This document shows, piece by piece, positions 32,901-46,538 of a stretch of 64,000 bases of DNA; within the stretch, counting starts at the first letter, position 1, and the number at the start of each line of letters is the position of its first letter. Both the position numbers and the translations under genes were made by a program. Under the pieces are notes generated by a model that had not been told where the DNA came from, ran no database searches, and was given only the letters and a program-made list of their open reading frames with translations. Origin of the DNA: Tilletiaria anomala UBC 951 (lineage: Eukaryota; Basidiomycota; Exobasidiomycetes; Georgefischeriales; Tilletiariaceae); NCBI RefSeq assembly GCF_000711695.1, contig NW_013546992.1, forward strand, positions 98,798 through 162,797, given 5' to 3'.

Positions 32901-34651
32901 GCGTGCCGCTGCGCCATTCCATGCCCGCGCTGCAGCTACACTCGCAGGGCGACGCGGGTCGCATCGACCACGCAACTGCTGCTCTCGCTTCCCTCTTGTC
33001 ACCATCGCATAATGACAGGGGCAGCCATGGCAACGTGAGCCTTTTCCCGCGACTCGTGCTGCCGTCGTCCCCCATCTCGCCCATGTTACTCTCGCCGCCG
33101 ACGCCAGCAGCGCTGCTGCTCGACCGGCCCGAGAATGCGCGTCTGTCTGCCGATGTGCCGTGCGACGAGAGCCAAGCGGCCTCGCCCGGCGGCCGCGGTG
33201 CGGTGCGCAAGAGGACGCCCAACCTCGTGCGCTCGCCATCGCCTCTCGCATCAGCACTGGACATCAACGTCGATGATGTCGGGACAACGACAACGACGGC
33301 GGGACAACGTCGCTCGTCGCGTCTTTCTGCCGCCAGTGCCGAGAATGCCGTCATCAAAAATGCCGTCGTCGAGACGCTCAAGTGCGCCAATACCATCAGC
33401 GTCGTCGGATCCAACGGGTCGTTGTCCCGCAAGTCTTCGCGTAAGCGCCAGTCTCCCGTAAAAGCTGATGCGCAACAAACGCAACATCTTAATGGGGTTG
33501 AACGCAGCTCGGTGCCCTTCCCGCGCGCGGGTACCCCGTCGCCGCTGTCGCCAGCGACTGGCACGACGGACACAAGCTTCCGTGGCAGCGGCAGCGGCTT
33601 CGGCTGCGCCCATGGCCTTGGCTCCGGCGGTATCGGCGCGCAGCATGCGGAGCAAGCTAAGCACAAAAAATCGGACATGAATCCCAACGTGCTCAACCAA
33701 TTGGGCAATCACTTAATCGCCCCAGGCGAGACGAGGTCGTCATCAGCGATGTCAGCTGCACAGGAGCTCACCCGCAACGCGTCTATCCGAACGCTGACGT
33801 CGCTGCTTTCACGCAACAGTTCCAGCTCGCGTCGGGCTTCGTCGATCGGGACCGTACAGGAAGAAGACGGAAAGCGCATTGTCCATTCACTCGCAGCACG
33901 CGCATCTATCATCAGACGTTTCCCCACTCCGCCCGACGCGGCTGCGGCTGGTGCTGATGCTGTTGCTGTTGCCACGCCTGCGTGTGCTTTGCAGCGTCCG
34001 GATGTCACTCGTCTTGACCTTCCCGCTGCGCGGCACTCGTTCACTGCCATCCACGATGCGACTTTTGACGCGGCCGAGGTTGGCCAAGGGGAGGATGACG
34101 ACGATGATCAGACGCCAACGGCGCAATGTCACGCACCTTTTGCCGACCCGCTCTCCACTGTGGACGACGATGAACCCGTCCTTCCGGGCATCCCTTCGCT
34201 AGTTGTCAGGGGGCCTTCCATCGTCAGTAGAGACGTACGCGCGCAGCACACCCAGTCCGTCCAGTCACAGACCTCTCACATCTCCGTGACCAGCTTCGTC
34301 GCGCGCCTGGCGCAGGGCTCGGGAGCTAATCCTCGCTCATCTGTTGCCGTTTCCGAGGCTGCGATGGAAAGTAGCAGACCAGATACGCCCATTACATCCC
34401 CCGTTATTAGCAAGAAGGCCCCAGGTGGTGCTCCTGAAGACTCGGGTTTGAGGCCTGTCTCGCTCCCTCCACATTCCCACCCCGCTGCCTCCGAGGGGCG
34501 GCGCAGCATCGCAAGCAGCTCTCGCTCCGCTTTAAGCAGCTGCAATTCTTTCGCCACTGCAGTGACGAACATGAGCCCCCGCAGCAGCTGTTCAGACGTC
34601 TCGCACAGATTCTTCCGGGCTGATGGTACCAAAGCCGCTCATTCGCCTTGA
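29982..34651 (+). CDS. Orphan seven-helix membrane protein with receptor-like topology, 1493 aa
   Basis: Exons 29982-30338, 30415-30461 and 30574-34651; introns 30339-30414 (GTGAGT to CCAG) and 30462-30573 (GTATGC to TACAG). The 47-nt middle exon joins helix 1 (LYNPVTVAPLLAVGS-IGLVLLARALLK) to helix 2. Hydrophobic segments lie at about 105-131, 136-156, 166-192, 288-310, 328-353, 581-610 and 617-640. Loops after helices 1, 3 and 5 are Arg/Lys-rich (RRFVRHARWFWRRAARTRMR after helix 5), the others are not, so the positive-inside rule gives N-out, C-in topology as in G-protein-coupled receptors. Loop 5-6 is about 225 residues and the C-terminal tail about 850, Ser-rich and disordered. I do not recognise a family, so signalling function is inference. 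Helices 6-7 are Ala/Leu-rich and could be overcalled. Confidence 0.72.
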
Positions 34652-34974
34652 CGCATACAGGCCCGCTGGCGTGCCTGAAGAAACTCGCAGCTGGTTCTGC
34701 GATTTGACATGTTTCACTTTTGACCCTACCTCATCAGCCACGCTCTTCGCAGTTCACAGATACCTCCATTTCCATCAAGCCGCATTCATCGCCCACAATA
34801 ATCAAAGCATCGCACAGGTGATCAGAGCACACATGTAGTTTCACGGTTCATAATATACAGGGATTGCCTGGCGTAAACGGGATGCCCGTAGGAACATGCG
34901 ATTTCTCTCTACAAATACAGATGCGAGCAAGTCTATGATGCCTTTAAGAAATCGTGGCGAGCTGGCGACCGGCT
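34652..34974. other. Tail-to-tail intergenic region
   Basis: 323 bp between converging stops. No gene is seen. Confidence 0.5.
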
Positions 34975-37900
34975 TCATTTCTTGGCTGGTGGCGGCTGCA
35001 ATATACCAGACGCGGAGGATGCTTGCTGGGGCGGCGTTTCGGGTTCCGATGGCTCTTCATAGTCGCGTGCAGTCGCGCCGGACCGCAAGGAGGATATCAA
35101 GCCGGCTAGGCCGCGGTATTTGTGCCGAGGCGTCTGGCCGTTCTCCGAGCCGCCTTCATTGTCATCGTTGCTTGTTTCTGCAAACTGCACGGAGCGATCA
35201 CGATCATTGCTGTTACTGTTGTTGTTGCTATTGGTGCGCGAGCGCAGCTTGCGCGGCATGATTGAAGCGGACGCTAACGGCGTACGGGGCGTGCGGTCAT
35301 GTCCATCTTCGATGTCCATCCAGACGATACTCGAGGCGCGATGATGTCCACGTAAAGAACTAGGGCTTGCTTGTCCCGAAGCCTCCTCGTCCGGCGCGCT
35401 ATAGCCCAATCCACCCAGGCTGGCGCTTCGGGGGAAGTTCTTCAAGGCTCTGACATGTGATTGGGGCGTAGGATGAGTTTCGGCCGGCGCTTCCATTTCA
35501 ACTTCCTCCTGAATGCCTTCATCAGCGTCGTCCACATCAACTGCGGAACTTGTGCGTCGACCGCTGAGACTGATCTTCCCACTGAGCAGCTTCTTCCTCA
35601 TGGATTCCCGCCTTGCACCGACCGGTCGATAGGTTGCTTTGTTGGTTGTTGCCGGAACGTCTTTGCGTGGCGGCAAGGTGGATGTAGTGCTCTTGCGTGA
35701 GGGCGAATTGGAATCCGGTAGTGACTTGCTTCCAGAAGAGCGAGACTGTGGAGGGCTTGGGCGGCGTCGACCTTTATCAGCAGTCGAAGAAGGATCGCTA
35801 TCCGTGCCACGTTGCTCCGATGCCCAGTTGAGCGCACCGTAAAGCAGGTCAGCACGAGCCTGGCGCTCTGCAGCGGTTTCTTCTTGGCTCTTCCGGTTCG
35901 GGCTGTTTCCCTGCCGTGGCGAGTCGCGCGGGGACGGCGTGGACTCGCACCCTTCTATTTCCTTCATTGCTTCCTTGCTCGAAATATGGCCCTCGGCCGT
36001 CTGCTTAAATGCCTCCCGTTCTGTCCTTTGGCTGACAATGGGCTGGGCATTCGCTAGCTTGCCGGGGATGCCATGCTGCAAGAGCTTGTGCCGCGCGTTC
36101 TCGAGCGTCCATTCGCTCGCCACATCATCCTTCACAAGGAGTTTCAGCTCCGAAGCGTGGTCGCGGACCCACTTGAACGATTTGGATTGGTGCCCATTCA
36201 TCGCCGCCTTCTCCTCGTCGGTGAGGTGGATGACTTCAACAATGGGCTCTTCCAGTCGCGATTTGCACAGCTCCAGCACCAGATGGTTGCCCTCTATCCA
36301 TTCTCGCACAAGCGGGTACTCGTCTTCGCCCTGCTCTCTTTGCTCATCCCCTCCGTCCCGATGACGATAGGCTGCGGAAGACAGCATTCGGCCCCGTTCA
36401 GCGGTAACAGTGGCAGCTTGACCTTCGTTGCCGATGCGACACGGGCTAATGTCGCGGTCCATGGGCGCCTCGCCAAGGTCGTCTTCGAGCGGCTCGCCCT
36501 GCTCGCGCTCTTGTTGCCGCTGCTGAGCGTGTGCAAGCTTTAGCGCAGCCTTAGTAGCCTCATTAGTTTTCTGCTGCTCGCGATATCGTCGCATCTCGCA
36601 CGTGTCCTCGCCGGTCCACTCCGAGCATGCATTATTGTCATCGGCTTCGATCCCATCTTCCAAGTCGTCGATTGCGTCATCCAAATTTCCTTTTTCAAGC
36701 TTCTCCATCATGCCTACGCCTAAATCGCCGGTCGCCTCTCCCTTTTCCAGATCGATGTCTTGTGACCCCGGGGTAACCCGCCTGTCACGGAATGCTGTGC
36801 TGGATGAGTCAGACGTGGTGGCATTAGGACTGGTGCCTTCCACTCTCCCCTCTTCGTCTCCCTCGAGACGGTCCCTGAGCTCCTTTTCCTCTTCGCCGCC
36901 GATGGCGCCCTTGCCAATGTTGGCGAGCTGCGCGGCAAGGACTCTTCTGATCTCGCTCATTCCACCTCCTTCCCCATCCTCGTCGTACTGCATGCTCGTC
37001 GCCTGCGACTCGCCAGTGCGCGTCCGGCGCATGGCGCGCGTCATCCAGCTCGGCTCTCCATCAGCGAACGACGTGTGACGCGACCAGGTGCGCGTGACCT
37101 TGTGGGCACCCTTGGAGAAGGAGAAGACAGGGATGGTGAGGCCGTGCACGGCGATGGAGCAGAGGACGATAAAGTAGGTGATGGGCAGGATGGAGAGCGC
37201 GAGCACATCATTCGACGTCTGAGGCGGGATCGGGACTTCTGCCGGCATCAGCGTACGGCCGAGCGTGCTGATGAAGATGGCGCCCGTGCCGATGGGTGCC
37301 GTGTGCCCGACGAAGAGCGCGTCGCGGAACGTCTTGATGTCCGGGATGTACTTCCACAGTGCGAGGACGATCGGGATGCGCTTGAACAGGAGTGTGAGAA
37401 TGGCAATAACGAAAAGGCGCCACAGCTCCAACTGGCTGTGTCCGCCGCCTGTGAACTGGGAGAAGGGCATCTGGGCCCCGATATAGATAAATGTGGCGAC
37501 GTTGAAGAGCAGGTCGACGACGCTGGAAAAGTTCGAGTCCTCTGTTTGGCGTGTGAACCAGCCGTCCCAGGCAAAGGCGGCTCCGCAGGCGAACGCGGCG
37601 AGCAAATCATCCGACCCGAGGAGCACGTTGACGCCCATGGAGAGCAGCGCGAGCGAAACGTACTGCGCGACGAACGACTCGCGGTCCACGAGCTTGTGGC
37701 GCTCCGAGAAGCGAATCATCTTGCGTGCTGCGTAGCCGATCAGCGCGCCGAGGATGGTGCCCATGACGATCTCGTACAGGATCGTCTCATACACCTGTAC
37801 GGTTGCAAGCGAGACATAATTCATCATATTAGCACCCACTCAAGGTACGCACTTTGCATTGGTCCCTCACCCATCGGCCGACGGCATATCTGACATTGTC

Positions 37901-38624
37901 ACGATTAAAGGAGAGGTAGAGAGCGAGGTAGAGAAAGGGAAAGGCGGCACCATCGTTGCAGCCGGACTCGCAGATGAGCAGATGGCGGATGTGCGCGGGG
38001 ACGTGCTTCTCGGCCCACGGCCCGCCGACGACGGATGCAGAGAGCACTGGGTCGGTTGGCGTCACGGCGGCGGCAACAACGAGGCTGTTGAGGAAGTCGA
38101 GGCGCGGGATGAGCGCATAGATGAATGCGGCGGTCAGGAGCCAGCCGTAGACCATGACGGGGCCGAGGAGGATGCTGAGCGAGCGCCAGTGGCGCAGCAA
38201 GTACTTTTTCGGCAGCTCAACGCCCGCAGCAAAGACTGCGAGCGCGATCGTCACGCGCAGCAGCTCGAGCGAGATCTCGTTGGTAATTTCATTTCCGGGT
38301 GCGACCTGCTCTGGCTGCGCGCCCCATTGTGCCGGATGGAAGAGGTTGATCGCGATCGGACCTGGTTGCAAGTAAGCGCGAGTATAAGCAGCACAGTCGG
38401 GCATGGACTTGACGCAAGCAGTGAGACGTCCAGACCAAGCAAGACTCACCGACGATGATCCCAAAGACGGCGGCGATGGGCGCTTCTCCAAGGTAAAGCT
38501 TCTCCTTAATGAAAAGTGCGAAGGAGGCAAAGATGACAACGAATGCACCAAAGCCGACGTAGACGAGATGCGCGGCGGACACCTCGAACGGCTTGAATGC
38601 GTGCTCACTCAGAGAGCCTGTCAT
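34975..38624 (-). CDS. NHA1: Plasma-membrane Na+(K+)/H+ antiporter, NHA1/SOD2 family
   Basis: Exports Na+ and K+ in exchange for protons, giving salt tolerance and pH/K+ homeostasis. Exons 38450-38624, 37871-38361 and 34975-37794 give 1161 aa; introns are 88 and 76 nt. Both junctions restore family sequence: AVFGIIVG-PIAINLF and YAVGRW-VYETILYEIVMG. The N-terminal half is a 12-helix CPA1-type transporter: ELLRVTIALAVFAAGVELPK, AVTPTDPVLSASVVGG, the ion-site motif CESGCNDGAAFPFLYLALYL, LGSDDLLAAFACGAAFAWDG and FVGHTAPIGTGAIF. The C-terminal 600 residues are hydrophilic and Ser/Glu-rich, as in fungal NHA1, where the tail regulates cation and volume response. Conserved motifs after helix 12 (ITYFIVLCSIAVHGLTIPVF) are present. 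The gene lies head-to-head with RAD50 across 1.3 kb. Confidence 0.92.
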
Positions 38625-39945
38625 CTTCGTGACGTTTCCTCTTATCGGTCCGCTCTAACGTGGCTCGAACTGAGAGGAAAGGCGATGCGGCGAAGGTGAG
38701 GCCAGGTCGGTTGCAGCGTTTGCCAGACTGTCGCCGGGTAAACGAGCCGCAAGCTATTGCCGAACTATGGAATGCAAGGTGGTCGATGGTGATGAAGATG
38801 GTGATACTGTGCATAGTGCATCTCCTGCGTGCAGCATAAGAAGAAAGGAAATGCGGCTCTCTATGCAGCGTTGCCGATAAGTATGCCGGCGGGTTGTCTG
38901 AAGGGCTGCAATGGATGAGGAAACCAAATGCTGGGCTCCTTCTTGGTGCTGTCGGAGGCCTGACCGACTTCTGGCTAAATTGCTCCGACTACTGCCATGC
39001 TATCGTGCGGGCTGCCTTGCCGCGTCGAGTGCTCGCTGCCGCTGTCTGGCTCGTCTGTCAAACAACCCCTCTGCGAGGTATTGCAGGACGATAAGAGCTG
39101 CGGACGGCGCAGCTGGGTGTGAACTACAGACCTGCCCGAAAACCTGGCAAATACTGGGTCTCGAGGACATCCTGGGGACAAAGGCTCAGAAGGTAACAGG
39201 ATTCCGGGGGTTCTGGTGGAAGTCATCAGGGGTTCTGAGTCAACACTATTGAAATGTGTTGTCAACTACGATGACTGTGTTCCGTTTGTTGGGAGGGCCG
39301 ACGGGTGAGCCAAGAGGCTGCAGGAAATCGGGAGATATTCGAAGAAAACATCCCGAATCGGCACAAGGTTACCACCCGGCGGTGCTTGGCAACTTGGCAA
39401 GATAGCCGCAGGATCAGATCCAACGCCCTTTTGACTGTGACAAACGAAAGCCCGCTCGATTCCGCCGCATAACCCCTCAGGACATAGCAACCCTAATATT
39501 ATGCGAAACGAGGGAAGGAAGAGCGAAGTGTTGGTTTGGCGCGACGCGACGCGAATCGAATCTGTGTTACTTTTGGCTCGTATACCGACGCCGACCAGGG
39601 TCATTTGATACGATGCTCGGCAGCCGATCTTCTTCGTTGGCGACAGCGACAAGCTCATAGGCGAACGCACATGCCTTTCCAGCAGCAAGGCCCGCACTTG
39701 GTGGCAGCGCAGGAAGCCGATCGGCACGTTGGAATGAGAGGACGGTTACAACCGCCTTCACGAGATCGAACCCATCGTCTTCGCGCTCGCAGGGCGTTAC
39801 TCTCTCCTACTGAAGACGAGAGGCGTGTAAGAAGCGTGTCCTTCCGGCCAGGGGAGGCCGCTGCTTCTGCATTCATCAGGATCCAAAGCATCTGTGCCCT
39901 CTATCCAAGCCTGTTGCAAAGCGGGTTGGTAGGCTACATGCCACA
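38625..39945. other. Divergent promoter region of NHA1 and RAD50
   Basis: 1.3 kb between opposing start codons. Several short ATG frames exist but none has protein-like composition. No tRNA or repeat is seen. Confidence 0.45.
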
Positions 39946-42900
39946 ATGGCCTACCTTCACAGTGAGTCTGCTGGCGTACAATTGTGGCTTGGCCTTGATC
40001 AGCGCCTCACTTGTCTTTTCCGAATTGCCTCTGCAGAGCTCTCCATCCATGGCATCCGCTCCTTCGACGACAAGGATGACCATGTGTGCACATTCTATTC
40101 GCCGCTGACCGTCATCGTCGGAATCAACGGAAGCGGCAAGACGACGATCATTGAATGCCTCAAATATGCCACCACGGGTGACATGCCGCCCAACACCAAA
40201 GGCGGTGCTTTTGTACATGACCCAAAGGTGCGTGTCTCCGCTGCGCCGCTGTGCGTTGCGTTGCCTTGTCCGCGAAGAGAAGCCATCATGCTGACAGAAT
40301 GAATCTTTGGCATCAACCTCGCTTGACTGTACGGACAGATGGCAGGACACCATGAAGTCCGGGGCCACGTTCGTTTGTCATTCATCAATAAGCAAGGAGA
40401 GAAAATGCTTGTAGAACGTCACCTCATGGTATCCGCAAAGAAGGGCGGAGGGCTAAGCATGAAGACGCTCGAGGGCGCACTGGTCAAGAATACGCCGAAC
40501 GCAGCGCAAGGGCGAAACGTACGTCTACCAGGCTCCCTTGTGGTGCTCAAGCGATGCTGACGGATTCGATTATCTCTGCTGCACAGCGCGTCACCCTCTC
40601 TACCAAATGCTCAGAGTTGGATGAGCTGATGCCGCTCGAGCTCGGTGTGTCAAAGGCCATCCTGGAAAATGTCATCTTCTGCCACCAGGAGGACAGCAAC
40701 TGGCCGCTCGCAGAACCAGCACTGCTGAAGAAGAAATTCGACGACATCTTCGAAGCGACAAGATACACCAAGTGCCTAGCAAGCGTCAAGGATCTCCGCA
40801 AAGAGCGCGTACAGCAGTGCAAGGTCGACGAGAAGGAGCTTGATGCACTCAAGATCGACTGCGAGCGCGCGGAGAGCTTGCAGCGCAAGAAGGCCTCGTT
40901 ACAGAGCACGCTTGTTGACAAGGAAGACCACCTAGCCATGCTGATGGACGGGATAAAGAATGTCTCTGCTGCCAATCACAAGATTGCCGAGCAGAGCGCC
41001 AAGTACCAGGAGATCCTCAATGCTCTTGAGACTCTCGAGGAGAGGAGACGGCTGCATGCGGAGAATGCAGCGGCGTTGAGCCAGAGTATGGAGGAGCTGT
41101 CGGATACAGACGCAGACCTGCAGAAGCGCAAGGAAGGGTTTCAGGGATATCTGGATATGGACAAGGCCTCGATGCGACGCAAAGAGGAGCAAGCCCACGA
41201 GACTCGCACACGCTTGCAGCAGGTCGAGACGCAGCTGCAGGCTCAATTTTGCAGGCGCGGAGGCTTGGAGCAGCAGGTCAAATCGCTACAGCAGGCCGCT
41301 GAGCAGCGGCAGAAACGCGTGCAGGAGGCCAGCAAGGCGCTCGACATTCGTGGCTTTGACGTCGACGGCCTTAGTGACGAGCAAGTCATTGATTTTCTCC
41401 AGGCGCTCGACCGCGAAGCGTTCCAGCTCAATACGCACATGCAGCAGGAGTCGGAAAAGGCGCAGAAGAAGCTTGCAGAACTGGACGAGCAGATCCAGAG
41501 CATCCGCGAGGACAACCGCAGCCACCAGGCGACCCGGTCGACGTACGAGGACTCGCGCAAGAATCTGGTCGAGCGCTCGCGTCGCCTGCAGCAACAGATC
41601 GACAACATGCTCGTCTCTGAGGAGGCCATCAAGCGTGCCGAGCAGGAGGTGCACGACGCAAAGAAGAAATATGACGACCTGCAGCGCGACATCAACGATG
41701 CGCAGTACGATGCCAAGGCCCGCGAGCGCGGCGCAGAGGCCCGCGCATGCGAGGACGAGCTGCAGGCGCTGAACGAGAAACTGCGCACGCTCAACAAGAG
41801 CGCCGACACACGCGTCCGGATCGACCTCAAGAAGCAGGACATCAAGCTGCGCCGTGGCACCGCCGCCGACCTCGCCGCGATGCACGAGCAGGCCTTTGTC
41901 AAGTACACTGCCGAAAGCGCGATCGCCGACGGCGCTGAACGCAACGTGCGTGCTGCGCTGTCCAAGCACGAGGAAGCGCTGCGCGACGCGGAGCGCGCGG
42001 ACGCGGAGAACAACAAGGTGCTGCAGCAGGCTTCATCTGAGCTGTCCCTGCATAAGAAGGCGGAGCGCGAGAAGCTGCAAATCAAGGACGATGCCAAGCA
42101 GCTTATCACGAGCAAGCTCAAGGAGGCCGAGAGCGAGCCTGGCGAGTTTGCCGCCGGCTTCGAAGCGAGCATCAAGCAGCTCCAGGAAGAGATCGACACG
42201 CGCGTCAAGAGCCACGAGCAGTTCGAAGGCAGGCGCGCATTCTTCGAGGACGTGCTCAAGAGTGTCACGAACCACGGTCCTTGCACTGCGTGCAACCGGT
42301 CCGTCAACCAGGAGGATGTTGCTGCCATCCAGAGCTTTGTCAACGAGCGCATTAGCGCAATGACCAGGGAAAACGTCGAGACGAACGACGCGGCGGTCGA
42401 GACGATCGACATGTGGCGAGCTATCCTCGCCGACTTTGAAGCGCTCCGACCCAAGCAGATGCTCATCACGCAGATCGAGAATGAGCTTGTCGAGCTTAGA
42501 CAACAGATCTCTGCCGTCGAAGATAGGAGGGTCAAGGCCGTCGGCCAGGCCAGCGCCAGTAAGGACGAGGTAGAGGACAAGCGCAACGAGCTCGAGCGGG
42601 TGCGCAAGCTGCGCTCTGTGCTCGAAGAGATTCGCGCCAACAACGAGGCGGCCAGCGCGCTCGAGAAAGTAGTCGACGCGCTCGAGCAGGACCTTTCCAC
42701 GTACGGCCCGAGCGAGACGGTCGCCGATGTGCAGGGCCAGATCGACGAGCAGAGCCTGAAGCTTCGCCAAGTGCAGAAGGCTATTTCCGCACTGCAAACC
42801 GAAAGAGGCGAGCGGATGCATGAGCTCAACAGCCTCGAGCGCGGTGTCAATTCCGCGCAGCTCAAGCTGTCAGATAAGCAGCGCGAGTTGCGCGAGCGCG

Positions 42901-44235
42901 TTGGCCTCGAACAGCAACGCGACGAGACCAAGAAGGAGATAGCTGTTGCGAGCAATCACATCCGCCAGGCCACTGAGGCCATGGAGGCAGCTCAGGTACC
43001 GATGCGCACGACGCGACGCAACCGGGACGACGTCCAGCAGGAGATGGAGACGATGCAGCGCGATATGCGCAAGCAGGCGGATGAATTTCAATCGACCTCC
43101 AATGCACTCAAGGATCTGGGCCGCTCCATCTCGCAGCTGGCGCGCAATCGGCCGGCAGACAAACTCGCCCAATGCCAGAAGCAAATGGAAGAGCTCGAGG
43201 GCGAACAGCAGAAAGTCAAGGAAGAGTTGGCAGGGATCGAGCACGAGATCGCGAGGATCGAAAAGAAGCTCAACGAAGCGCGAGCGACTGAGAGGAACAT
43301 CATGGACAACTTGCGCTTCCGTGAGCTGCGTCGGCAGATCGACCAGCTGGACGAGGAGATTCAAAGCAGCAATGTAGAGGAGGCGCACAGGTCCCGTCAG
43401 CGCTACCAAAAGGAGTACGCTGCTTCTCGAGAGCACGAGAACAAGCTTAACGGCGAAGCGGCCCACACGCGCGGAGAGATGGAATCGATCCGAGCGCAGA
43501 TCAAGCAGCGAGAGCAAGAGCTCCACGACGACTACAACAATGTCAAGGAGCGCTACAAGGAAAAGCTCATCCAGCACAAGCTTGACCTGAAGGCTAACAA
43601 CGACCTTGAGAAACTCGCCAAGTCGATCGAGTCCGGCATCATGAAGTTTCATTCGGTCAAGATGGAGGAGATCAACGCGAACATCCATGACTTGTGGAGC
43701 AAAACATATCAAGGCACCGACGTGGAAACAATCATGATCAAAGCTGAGACAGAAACTAAAGGCGCCCGGTCGTACAACTATCGTGTGATCATGAAGAAGA
43801 ATGACTCTGAGATGGACATGCGCGGTCGCTGCAGTGCAGGCCAAAAGGTGTTGGCGTCCATCATCATCCGCCTTGCGCTGGCTGACTCATTCAGCAGCGA
43901 CTGCAGCATCCTCGCGCTCGACGAGCCGACGACCAACCTGGACAAGGACAACATCGACGCGCTCGCGAAGAGTCTTGCCGAGCTCATCAAGGAGCGACAG
44001 GAGTCAGGCAATGGCCGGTCGCAGTTGATCGTCATCACGCATGATGAGGCGTTCATCAGCAGGCTTGCGGAGAACGACGTGCTTGAGTGGTACAATCGCG
44101 TCGAACGCGATTCAGGTCACATGTCCGTCATCAAGGTGGGTGTGGGAAGCGCCTTTTCTATTCCGGAAGGGCCCTTCAAGCTGACTGGAAACGCAAACTC
44201 CTTTCTTGTCTTTGCAGAGAGACAGAGTCCGCTGA
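39946..44235 (+). CDS. RAD50: DNA double-strand-break repair ATPase RAD50
   Basis: SMC-like ATPase of the MRE11-RAD50-XRS2/NBS1 complex. Five exons: 39946-39961, 40037-40227, 40339-40518, 40587-44135 and 44218-44235; 1317 aa, close to the 1312 of yeast. The 16-nt first exon encodes MAYLH and splices to give [11 protein letters not shown], the conserved N terminus. Walker A is GINGSGKTT (34-42), followed by [29 protein letters not shown] is conserved. Two long coiled coils flank the zinc hook [11 protein letters not shown] (Cys695, Cys698). The signature [20 protein letters not shown] (about 1206-1225) and Walker [13 protein letters not shown] (Asp1241, Glu1242) close the ATP head. The last exon adds only RDRVR. 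Its acceptor (TTTGCAG at 44211-44217) is the best available, but the final residues are less certain. The minus-strand frame 41243-42955 is a coiled-coil shadow. Confidence 0.95.
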
Positions 44236-45094
44236 GCTGGGTTCTAGTGATGCAGAACTTGCCTCCGTACCGTTTCTCTGACAAACAAAAACCATTATCT
44301 GCGTGCTTTCACCGCAAGCTACTGCTGGCCCCGCACCATTTGAACGTTGCATGCATCATCTCATTTGTACTCTAGTTGCATTTGCATTTCAACCACCAGT
44401 GACCCTCAGCATGGAGGCCAGTATTTGCACCCGCATGGGGTCCGCACAACGGAGGATTTGCGGAATCCGGTAGGATACTTTAAGATTATCATGCATGCAG
44501 CACGCTGCATCCTAATTCAACTTCGTGTCGCACGGTAGACTGTGGTCTGTGAAGCCAAATAAATTTAGGACAGCGAAACATTTTTAAGGGTGGTATGCTC
44601 CTCCACTTTCCCATCGCAACTTGAACGGGAATGGAACATCATAGCGTTCTTCAGTGTCTTTAGGAGAAGGGAATCAGGAAGCTTTGACTCGCCCGCAACT
44701 CGGCTCTGCATACACGTAACGCAACGTCGCGGGCGCTCGAACGAGCATATCTCATTGTCCTACCTCAGACGAAAGGGAAGGTATTAAAACACGCTGCAGC
44801 TCGAGTTACACTGTCTTGCAAAGGAGAACACGTGCGGCATAGATTCTCGTGAGCGTACGCACTATATGCGTGTATGCACTCGCCACGCAACTTTTGTCGA
44901 TTCCAAATGACACGCTGCGTGCAGGGGCAGCGCATTCAAGCCAAGCCACATCAAGGAGAGATTACACCGCTACCCATCTCTACCTTCCCATCGTATCCTA
45001 TCCGATTCATACCGCTACGCTCTGTTCTGCTCCGCTACGCTGCGCAATCCATCTAGAACGCCAGTCCGCAAACCGCTCTGCGGCCCCAGAGGCT
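44236..45094. other. Tail-to-tail intergenic region of RAD50 and ARF1
   Basis: About 860 bp. An AATAAA at 44558-44563 could be the RAD50 polyadenylation signal. No further gene is seen; the plus-strand frame starting near 44849 runs antisense into ARF1. Confidence 0.5.

Positions 45095-46538
<1,444 letters not shown>

Noticed and set aside
41243-42955. Minus-strand open frame of 570 codons
   Set aside because: It lies wholly inside the RAD50 coiled-coil exon. Its Ser/Arg/Cys-rich sequence is what antisense of Glu/Lys/Ala-rich coding DNA gives.
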